This document shows, piece by piece, positions 1 through 4,309 of a DNA stretch of 5,383 nucleotides. Source of the stretch: Akkermansiaceae bacterium. Lineage in GTDB: Bacteria > Verrucomicrobiota > Verrucomicrobiia > Verrucomicrobiales > Akkermansiaceae. The notes under the pieces are model-generated. The model ran no database searches and was not told where the DNA came from. It saw only the letters and a program-made list of their open reading frames with translations. Made by a program: the position numbers and the translations under genes. Where the stretch lies: positions 1 to 5,383 of the forward strand of contig JAQGPE010000001.1 of NCBI GenBank assembly GCA_028293225.1. The letters run 5' to 3'. Within the stretch, counting starts at the first letter, position 1, and every line of letters starts with the position of its first letter.

Positions 1-554
1 TCCGGTTTCTCCATCAACGCCTTGGGAAATTTCATCGCCCATGCCACGTTCGGTGCGATCCGCCCATAGAGCTCGCCATTGACGAAATTGGCCGCGCGTC
101 CCAGCAGCAGGCCCACCGGCGCCACCACGCAGAGGCCGTCGCCCAGTCCCGTCCATGAGACCTTTTTCCGCCTTGCGTAGAACCAGGTGAAAATCATCAG
201 CCCCAGAATGCCGCCGTGACTGGCCATGCCACCCTGCCAGACGCGGAAGATCGCCAGCGGATCGTGCAGCATCCACGCATAGCGCCCTTCCCCCGGCGCG
301 ACGTCCGGGTGGTAGTACCACAGCATGTAGCCCAGCCGTCCGCCGATGAAGACCCCGAAAATCGCCGCCGCGGCAATGAAGTCGCCCGCCGAGCCCGGCG
401 GCAGCACCCACAGCTTCCGCTTCGAAAGGATGTTCAGCAGCCACGCCCCGATGACGAAGCCCCCCAGATAGGCCAGCCCATACCAGCGAAGTTGGATCGC
501 CTCGGTGAACTTGATCAGCACCGGGCTCAGGTCGTGGACGTAGACGGCTAGCAC
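1..554 (-). CDS. lgt: Prolipoprotein diacylglyceryl transferase, N-terminal part (cut by window edge)
   Basis: Lgt is the inner-membrane enzyme that moves a diacylglyceryl group from phosphatidylglycerol to the lipobox cysteine of prolipoproteins, the first step of lipoprotein maturation. I translated the reverse strand by hand: 184 codons are present and the C-terminus lies beyond position 1. Family motifs in order are YVHDLSP (residues 5-11), LRWYGLAY (22-29), GGRLGY (71-76), WQGGMASHGG (106-115, with the conserved His) and the Lgt signature GRAANFVNGELYGR (152-165, with essential Arg and Asn). Hydrophobic segments between them fit its multi-pass topology. The last conserved arginine region falls outside the window. 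I chose the GTG at 554 because it puts the Tyr-x-His motif at residues 5-7, as in E. coli Lgt; in-frame GTGs at 569 and 578 are alternatives. No strong ribosome binding site is visible. It is divergent from the DUF3309 gene. The identity is very secure, the start less so. Confidence 0.96.
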   Translation of the reverse strand, partial: MLAVYVHDLSPVLIKFTEAIQLRWYGLAYLGGFVIGAWLLNILSKRKLWVLPPGSAGDFIAAAAIFGVFIGGRLGYMLWYYHPDVAPGEGRYAWMLHDPLAIFRVWQGGMASHGGILGLMIFTWFYARRKKVSWTGLGDGLCVVAPVGLLLGRAANFVNGELYGRIAPNVAWAMKFPKALMEKP

Positions 555-622
555 GCGCGCACCACACACGATTCCCACGGTCCTCGCAAGGGGGGAAAAC
601 ACCGGTTGTCAGCAGCTCTGGG

Positions 623-733
623 ACATCCCCGCCGCAGCCGGCCACCGAAGCATGGCACGCGGGATGTTAGGGAAGAGGGGGCGGATGAGCCGAAAGGCGG
701 CCACCGGCCCTCAACCCACCACCAAAACATCCC
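623..733 (+). promoter_or_regulatory. Possible structured leader before the DUF3309 gene
   Basis: The bases GGGATGTT at 661-668 are perfectly complementary to AACATCCC at 726-733, which directly abuts the ATG at 734. Seven of them (661-667) are also complementary to ACATCCC at 623-629, where the pairing can extend by GC/GC past one bulged C. The two pairings exclude each other, the arrangement expected of a translational switch. This is only sequence complementarity. No transcription start is known and 8-bp matches can arise by chance in GC-rich DNA. Otherwise the 555-733 gap holds no gene that I can see. Confidence 0.2.
653..668 (+). promoter_or_regulatory. Weak sigma-54-like -24/-12 element
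   Basis: TGGCACG at 653-659 matches the -24 half of the sigma-54 consensus exactly. After the correct 10-nt spacing from GG there is GT (666-667) instead of the invariant GC of the -12 half. It lies about 65 bases upstream of the DUF3309 start, a sensible distance. The broken -12 dinucleotide makes this a low-confidence call. I found no convincing sigma-70 promoter in the same gap. Confidence 0.15.
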
Positions 734-892
734 ATGACTCTCGGAACCATCCTTCTCATCGTTCTCGTCCTTCTGCTCGTCGGCGCCCTTCCCACATGGG
801 GTCACAGCCGCAGTTGGGGCTATGCACCCACCGGCGGCCTCGGACTGGTGCTGATCATCGTCCTGATCCTCGTCCTGATGGGCAAGATTTGA
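734..892 (+). CDS. DUF3309 family small membrane protein (52 aa)
   Basis: This short gene encodes 52 residues starting MTLGTILLIVLVLLLVGALP, followed by a polar centre TWGHSRSWGYAPTGG and a second hydrophobic stretch LGLVLIIVLILVLMGKI. That two-helix hairpin with the conserved P-x-W-x-H-S-x-x-WGY-x-P-x-GG centre is the hallmark of DUF3309, a widespread family of about 50 residues with no established function. The protein is full length and is predicted to sit in the inner membrane with a short loop. The ATG at 734 is fixed by the conserved MTLGTILL start, although no Shine-Dalgarno sequence precedes it. It is transcribed away from lgt and towards the lipoprotein gene. A bidirectional terminator follows at about 1011-1046. 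Recognition of the family is confident; any role in envelope stress would be a guess. Confidence 0.93.
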   Translation: MTLGTILLIVLVLLLVGALPTWGHSRSWGYAPTGGLGLVLIIVLILVLMGKI

Positions 893-922
893 AGACCGCC
901 CGAATCCGGTGCATTGTGCACG

Positions 923-972
923 GAAAGCCGGAGTGCGCGGGCTTGCTCCGGCGAGCGCGCACCGCCGCTTTC
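923..972. repeat. 50-nt imperfect palindrome (REP-like or structured RNA)
   Basis: The segment folds completely on itself. The outer stem is GAAAGC (923-928) with GCTTTC (967-972). The next stem is GTGCGC (933-938) with GCGCAC (957-962). The inner stem is GCTTGC (941-946) with GCGAGC (951-956, one G-U pair), closed by a TCCG loop. A 4x4 internal loop and a two-G bulge interrupt it. A competing hairpin GCCGGAG/CTCCGGC (927-933/946-952) is also possible. It has no T-tract, so it is not itself an intrinsic terminator. It starts 30 bases after the DUF3309 stop, where REP-like elements or mRNA-stabilising hairpins often lie. Copy number in the genome is unknown. Confidence 0.5.
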
Positions 973-1010
973 ATTCGCAGCCATCGTCCCGGGTCCACTT
1001 TCCTACCACC

Positions 1011-1046
1011 GAAAAAGCCGGCCGCCCTGAGGACGGCCGGCATTTT
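1011..1046. terminator. Bidirectional rho-independent terminator between convergent genes
   Basis: The arms GCCGGCCG (1017-1024) and CGGCCGGC (1034-1041) form a strong GC stem that continues with CC/GG past one C-A mismatch and closes on a short TGA loop. On the minus strand the stem is followed by five T residues (complement of 1012-1016), 24 bases after the lipoprotein gene stop at 1065. On the plus strand it is followed by A then TTTT (1043-1046), serving the DUF3309 transcript. The convergent arrangement and T-tracts on both sides support a shared terminator. Confidence 0.82.
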
Positions 1047-1064
1047 CGTGGGCGGGAGACGCCC

Positions 1065-1418
1065 CTATTTCTTTGGCTCCAGGTTCTTCGGCAGGGCCGA
1101 TTTTTCCGGCTCTCCCTGGTTCGGATCCTCCTTCTTCGGCTCATCCAGGCTTCTCTTCGGAGGCGGAGCGGCAGGCTGGGCGCCCGCGCCGGTCGAGGCG
1201 CCGCTGGCATCGGCTCCTCCGCCTGGTCCCGGCGTCCCAGCGGCTCCACCCGCAGCGTCCCCGGTTCCTGCCCCTGCGACAGGGGCGGCGGCCTGACCCG
1301 CGGCGCCCGAATTCGAGGGGGTATAGCTGTAGCCCTTGCCCTCTTTCGAGCGGCACGCAGAGCCCAGCAAAGCCAGTGAAATCGTCGCGAGGGTAACGAG
1401 CGGAAAATGAGTCCTCAT
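1065..1418 (-). CDS. Small low-complexity lipoprotein (117 aa)
   Basis: The product begins MRTHFPLVTLATISLALLGS and continues A-C. This is a type II signal peptide with Cys22 as the expected lipidation site. The lipobox is slightly unusual, with Gly rather than Leu at -3 (G-S-A-C). After a short basic segment (RSKEGKGYSY, 23-32) comes a long low-complexity stretch rich in Ala, Gly, Pro and Thr (about residues 37-87), then a charged Lys/Glu/Pro tail (about 88-117) ending EPKK. There is no recognisable catalytic domain. It looks like an extended, disordered envelope lipoprotein. The ATG at 1418 is supported by GGAGAGGAG two bases upstream, the best ribosome binding site in the window. It stands alone between a terminator downstream and the PEP-CTERM gene's terminator upstream. 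That it is a lipoprotein is well supported; its function is unknown. Confidence 0.8.
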   Translation of the reverse strand: MRTHFPLVTLATISLALLGSACRSKEGKGYSYTPSNSGAAGQAAAPVAGAGTGDAAGGAAGTPGPGGGADASGASTGAGAQPAAPPPKRSLDEPKKEDPNQGEPEKSALPKNLEPKK

Positions 1419-1446
1419 CGCTCCTCTCCAGCATTCGCCCGACCAA

Positions 1447-1503
1447 GCCGGGAATGCCGCCGATAAAGCGGATTCCAGGCACCCGGCAATCCATCACGGG
1501 TGC
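1447..1503 (-). promoter_or_regulatory. Two adjacent stem-loops in the presumed 5' region of the lipoprotein gene
   Basis: Stem-loop A (1479-1503) pairs GCACCCG with CGGGTGC, seven perfect base pairs around an 11-nt loop. Stem-loop B (1447-1480) pairs GCC, GGAAT and CCGC with GCGG, ATTCC and GGC, twelve pairs with one mismatch and one bulged G around a 7-nt loop. The two share their junction bases 1479-1480, so they may be alternatives or stack. On the minus strand they lie just after the PEP-CTERM terminator and 29 bases before the lipoprotein ATG. They could be a structured 5' leader or operators. No clear -35/-10 pair is visible nearby. Confidence 0.35.
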
Positions 1504-1543
1504 AAAAACCCCGCCATGCCTGCATCCTGCACGGAAAACGGGG
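1504..1543 (-). terminator. Rho-independent terminator of the PEP-CTERM gene
   Basis: Read on the minus strand, CCCCG (complement of 1539-1543) pairs with CGGGG (complement of 1509-1513). After a TTTT bulge, CCGTGC pairs with GCATGG (complements of 1529-1534 and 1514-1519). Five T residues follow directly (complement of 1504-1508). The hairpin starts 36 bases after the stop codon of the PEP-CTERM gene, the expected place. The bulge weakens the stem somewhat. Confidence 0.65.
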
Positions 1544-1579
1544 CCCGGGGTGAGACCACTCTCCCCACACGCAGAAAAA

Positions 1580-2272
1580 TCAGGCCGAACGCCTCCGTCG
1601 CAGCGCCGCTCCTGCCAAGCCCAGCGTCAGCAGCCCCGCCGAGGCTGGCTCCGGCACCACGCCGAGATCCCGCACCTGGAAAAGATTCACCTGCGCGCTG
1701 CCGCCATCCGTACCGTTCGGGTCGATGTTGATGGTCTGCGTGCCGGTTCCGTCGGCGACGAAGGTGCCGATGATGTAGTGGCCGCCCGTCGAGCCATCGG
1801 CGGGCAGATAGACGTCTGGAGAAACGTCGCCGCCATCCCCGCTGAAATTCTCCCAGCGGGTCTGCCCGATGTTACGCGTATCGCTGGCCCAGATCTGAAC
1901 CTGGTAGGTGTGGCCCGCGATCATCCCGTTCCAGCTGAAGCTGTAGTTCACGCCCTGGTCGCCATAACGGCCGAAGGACAACAGGTTGTTGTAGTCCGCG
2001 TCCGGGGTGCTGGCGGCGCCGTAATACTGGCCGCCGTCGACGAGATTTTGAGTGAAGCCGGGCAGATCGGGGTAGCCCTGAAAGGACACTCCATTGACCG
2101 GAGTCAGGTTGGCGTCGCCATTGTTCGGCGCCCAGGAGCCAAAGTAGTCGCCCTGCACGCTGACATCGGACGCGCCGGAAATAAGGTTGCTCGCTCCCCA
2201 GTTGATGGTGGCGGCGGACGATGCCACCCACGGGGTCAGAAGGAGGGCTGCAAGCAGGATGGATTTTTTCAT
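1580..2272 (-). CDS. Exported PEP-CTERM sorting-domain protein (230 aa)
   Basis: The protein starts MKKSILLAALLLTPWVASSA, a clear Sec signal peptide with likely cleavage near residue 22. It ends with a PEP-CTERM domain: VPEPASAG at 206-213, a hydrophobic helix LLTLGLAGAAL and a terminal RRRRSA. Exosortase cleaves such tails so the protein can be sorted to the outer surface or extracellular matrix. The body is rich in Gly, Asn, Asp and aromatic residues. It contains patterns common in verrucomicrobial PEP-CTERM proteins (TINWGASNLISGASDVSVQG near 24-43, VNGVSF, HTYQVQIWASDTR). That composition suggests an extracellular beta-sandwich, perhaps carbohydrate-binding, but no enzyme motif is seen. 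I chose the ATG at 2272 because the signal peptide starts there; the reading frame stays open up to 2398, but the added residues have no signal-like character. No strong ribosome binding site is present. Exosortase is not in the window. Confidence 0.93.
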   Translation of the reverse strand: MKKSILLAALLLTPWVASSAATINWGASNLISGASDVSVQGDYFGSWAPNNGDANLTPVNGVSFQGYPDLPGFTQNLVDGGQYYGAASTPDADYNNLLSFGRYGDQGVNYSFSWNGMIAGHTYQVQIWASDTRNIGQTRWENFSGDGGDVSPDVYLPADGSTGGHYIIGTFVADGTGTQTINIDPNGTDGGSAQVNLFQVRDLGVVPEPASAGLLTLGLAGAALRRRRSA

Positions 2273-2367
2273 ATTTGGATATTTCAAGGATGCTCGGACA
2301 GGCGTGCCGGCTCTCTCGCAACACGAGAAAAATCGACACATAAGCAGCGTTTCCTTACCAATATCCA

Positions 2368-2380
2368 CGGTCAATGACCG
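2368..2380. promoter_or_regulatory. 13-bp palindrome, operator-like
   Basis: CGGTCA and TGACCG form perfect 6-bp arms around a single central A, the geometry of a dimeric regulator site. It lies about 96 bases upstream of the PEP-CTERM start codon. On the minus strand its second half reads TTGACC, close to a -35 hexamer, but no good -10 follows at 16-18 bases. It could be an operator for the PEP-CTERM gene. Confidence 0.35.
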
Positions 2381-2396
2381 ACCCCTAAATCTCAGC

Positions 2397-2426
2397 AAAA
2401 GGACATGACATTGTCCGAAAAGGACA
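2397..2426. promoter_or_regulatory. GGACA half-site cluster, operator-like direct and inverted repeat
   Basis: AAAAGGACA occurs at 2397-2405 and again at 2418-2426, exactly 21 bases apart (two helical turns). An inverted TGTCC lies between them at 2412-2416. The three half-sites therefore form two overlapping inverted repeats (GGACA-N6-TGTCC and TGTCC-N5-GGACA). This phased arrangement suggests a transcription factor binding cooperatively. It lies about 125-155 bases upstream of the PEP-CTERM start. The regulator is unknown. Confidence 0.4.
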
Positions 2427-2452
2427 CAAATACTCTCACCCGGGCGCAGTGC

Positions 2453-2472
2453 TTCCGGGTTTCATACCGGAA
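2453..2472 (-). terminator. Hairpin after the 118-aa gene, no T-tract
   Basis: TTCCGG (2453-2458) and CCGGAA (2467-2472) form a perfect 6-bp stem with an 8-nt loop, ten bases beyond the stop codon at 2483-2485. No run of T follows on the minus strand, so it is at best a weak or factor-assisted terminator or a 3'-end stabiliser. Confidence 0.3.
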
Positions 2473-2482
2473 CTCCGTCCCA

Positions 2483-2839
2483 CTACGGAATCTCACGAAT
2501 CGCCAGCCAGGCCTCCGAATCCGGCTCCGACAATCCCCATAGCACCGTGCCGGTCATCGTTCTGACCAAGTGAGGCGGGTATCCGGTTTTCAGCGACAGC
2601 CAGGCATTGAAAAGCAGCAGCAGGTAGCTCGGCCCGGCATGGCCGTTCAACGCCAGTTCTTCGCGTAACGGATCGTACGCCGCGTCGTCGCTGGCGGCGA
2701 AGAGGTAGATCTCCTCCTTCACCAACTGCCACGGATTCTCGACCGCCGGCACATGCTTCCCATCGTCCTCCACGGAGTGCAGATGGCAGATTGCCCGCAG
2801 ATCTTCGTTCAACAGATGACCGACCTGATCCCAGCTCAT
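2483..2839 (-). CDS. Hypothetical protein (118 aa), start uncertain, possibly 5'-frameshifted
   Basis: I do not recognise this protein. It begins MSWDQVGHLLNEDLRAICHL. It is acidic, has no signal peptide or membrane segment, and is rich in Trp and Leu, with an amphipathic stretch SYLLLLFNAWLSL near 71-83 and a C-terminus GLSEPDSEAWLAIREIP. The composition is that of a folded cytoplasmic protein, unlike the Arg/Ala-rich shadow frames around it. The same frame stays open upstream to about 2938 without an ATG, GTG or TTG start, and the residues before Met1 (LTKEDIVRLIPDLVLLEAGQ) look protein-like. One extra C in the tract at 2899-2903 would join them to an ATG at 2910 reading MHSP. The annotated start may therefore be internal. 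Weak AGGG lies just upstream of the ATG at 2839. It follows the zinc-ribbon gene on the same strand after a 237-base gap. Confidence 0.6.
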   Translation of the reverse strand: MSWDQVGHLLNEDLRAICHLHSVEDDGKHVPAVENPWQLVKEEIYLFAASDDAAYDPLREELALNGHAGPSYLLLLFNAWLSLKTGYPPHLVRTMTGTVLWGLSEPDSEAWLAIREIP

Positions 2840-3024
2840 CTGCCCTGCTTCGAGCAGAACCAGATCGGGGATCAGCCTTACAATATCTTCTTTTGTTAGG
2901 GGGAATGCATGCCGAGGAGAAGCCGCGGCCCATACAGGTCATGAATGTCCCCTCCCTGCAATACGTGATTCCCGCAGTTTGAGTTTTGATCTCTGCCGCG
3001 GACGCTCCATCCCGCCAATCCACG

Positions 3025-3046
3025 AAAAAATTCGCTCACCGGTGAG
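3025..3046 (-). terminator. Candidate weak terminator after the SPFH/zinc-ribbon operon
   Basis: CTCACCGGTGAG at 3035-3046 is a perfect 12-bp palindrome. On the minus strand it is followed after CGAA by six T residues (complement of 3025-3030), about 30 bases beyond the stop at 3077. Because the palindrome has no spacer, the RNA stem can be only four or so base pairs, so termination may be weak. It could equally be a protein-binding site. Confidence 0.35.
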
Positions 3047-3076
3047 ACAATCGTCGCGACAACTCGCTGGCAATGC

Positions 3077-4309
3077 TCACCGGCTGCCCAATGCATGCAA
3101 GATCACAAACAATACGATCAGGCTGAGAACCGTGACCATGGCGATCTTCCACGGGCTCAGCGGGAAGCGCGCATGGGTGTTCCCCGTGACGGCATTGACG
3201 GCGCCTTGCCATGTCTTGTTGCGATATTGGTAGGCCAGCAGCCAGATTGGCGCCAGGATATGCTTGAAGGTCTTGTTGGAGTATTCCGGATCGATCCGGA
3301 GATTTCGGTAGGTGTCCCCGGGCACCTCCCGGCCACACATCTCACGCAGCAGGGCTTCCATCGTGCCGAATCCCATCTGCGCCGCCTGGAGCAGCGGCAC
3401 CTGGTAGTGCTCCACCTGCCAGCCCGACACGTAGCGGGTGTCATACGGCACCAGATCCTTGGTCGGAAAAGGCTCGATCTTTTTCAGCAGCTCGACGTCC
3501 AGCCCTTGCGAGCCGGACACCAGGATGTCATCGAACCAGGTCGAGACATGGCCGCTGACCGGCGTCCAGCGGATCCGCTGCTCCCGCCGCGTGGTCCGCC
3601 TGCCCTGCGCATCGGTGTCATCGACATCGACGTAGTAGTATTCGCCGCTGTCCGCGCTCCACTGACACTCCGCATTCGAGTCAAAGGTCCAATACGGCAG
3701 ATAGACCCGGTTGATCCGGTCGATCATGTTCCGCTTCTTCAGATCATTGGGCGCAAACCAGCGCGCGCTGAGAAAATCCTTCAGCGAGTGGTAGGCGGTC
3801 TCCTTCGAAATTCCTGCCGGCAGCACCGACTCCGGCTGGATGGGGCTGCCCACCTCCGTGTAGTCCAGCAGTTCCGGCGAGCCGCAGAAATCGCAGTGCT
3901 GCGCCATCGTCTCGGCCGATCTCACCAACACCGCATGGCAGTTGGTGCACTGCACCCGCCGCGTCCCGGTGTCCACGGTCGAGCCCTTGATGCCGAGCTT
4001 CGCCAGCATCTCGTCGAGGTCGTGCTCCTCGATCGCCGTGCTCGGCGGCGGCGGTCCGACCCGCTCGAAGCGGTTGCCGCAGTACGGGCACACCAGTTCC
4101 TTTTTACCCGGGTCCCACTCCCCCTTGCCCCCGCACTCCGGGCAGACGTGCCGCTCCAGCGAACGCACCTCGGCCGCCGCCCCCTGGAGGTTCGGCAGCG
4201 GTGGCGGCATCCGCTTGGCGGGGACCTTCACCGGCGTGGAAGACGAAGACGCTGTATCGTCATCGCCCGCGCCGGGGAAAGGAGGCGGCTCACTCGGCGA
4301 GGAAGGCAT
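3077..4309 (-). CDS. Twin zinc-ribbon protein with C-terminal membrane anchor (410 aa), partner of the SPFH protein
   Basis: The first 50 residues are Pro/Ser-rich and probably disordered. Two zinc ribbons follow with identical CxxC-N14-CxxC spacing: Cys56/Cys59/Cys74/Cys77 (CPECGGKGEWDPGKKELVCP) and Cys121/Cys124/Cys139/Cys142 (CTNCHAVL...HCDFCG). A central domain of about 230 residues includes RVYLPYWTFDSNAECQW and VPYDTRYVSGWQVEHYQVPL. The end is one hydrophobic helix, about 388-407 (WKIAMVTVLSLIVLFVILHA), followed by LGSR, so the bulk faces the cytosol. Related proteins are often labelled TFIIB-type zinc-ribbon or PriA-like; there is no helicase motif here. The gene overlaps the end of the SPFH gene by 20 bases, which implies translational coupling. 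SPFH plus zinc-ribbon membrane proteins occur together in B. subtilis (YdjI/YdjG, with PspA), where they act in membrane-stress response. A shared function here is inferred from layout. The ATG at 4309 has no clear ribosome binding site, fitting coupling. Confidence 0.92.
   Translation of the reverse strand: MPSSPSEPPPFPGAGDDDTASSSSTPVKVPAKRMPPPLPNLQGAAAEVRSLERHVCPECGGKGEWDPGKKELVCPYCGNRFERVGPPPPSTAIEEHDLDEMLAKLGIKGSTVDTGTRRVQCTNCHAVLVRSAETMAQHCDFCGSPELLDYTEVGSPIQPESVLPAGISKETAYHSLKDFLSARWFAPNDLKKRNMIDRINRVYLPYWTFDSNAECQWSADSGEYYYVDVDDTDAQGRRTTRREQRIRWTPVSGHVSTWFDDILVSGSQGLDVELLKKIEPFPTKDLVPYDTRYVSGWQVEHYQVPLLQAAQMGFGTMEALLREMCGREVPGDTYRNLRIDPEYSNKTFKHILAPIWLLAYQYRNKTWQGAVNAVTGNTHARFPLSPWKIAMVTVLSLIVLFVILHALGSR

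Noticed and set aside
652..1296. A 214-residue plus-strand frame covering the DUF3309 gene and the lipoprotein gene.
   Set aside because: It is low in hydrophobic order, overlaps the true DUF3309 frame, crosses the bidirectional terminator and runs antisense into the lipoprotein.
1454..2377. A 307-residue open frame on the plus strand.
   Set aside because: It is antisense to the PEP-CTERM gene and also runs through the terminator and stem-loops of the spacer. The minus strand has a signal peptide and sorting tail, so this is a shadow.
2273..2398. A longer N-terminus for the PEP-CTERM protein, starting at 2398.
   Set aside because: The extra 42 residues (Cys/Arg-rich) precede a complete signal peptide at the ATG at 2272 and cover the operator-like palindrome, so the downstream start is far more likely.
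2493..3023. A 176-residue minus-strand frame overlapping the 118-aa gene.
   Set aside because: It is Arg/Gly/Ser-rich with shadow-like composition, whereas the alternative frame has balanced acidic and hydrophobic residues. It may contain sequence relevant only to the suspected frameshift region.
2896..3096. A 66-residue minus-strand frame between the operon and the 118-aa gene.
   Set aside because: It overlaps the end of the zinc-ribbon gene and the terminator-like palindrome, and has no domain. Only its last residues (MHSP) matter, as the possible original start of the 118-aa gene.
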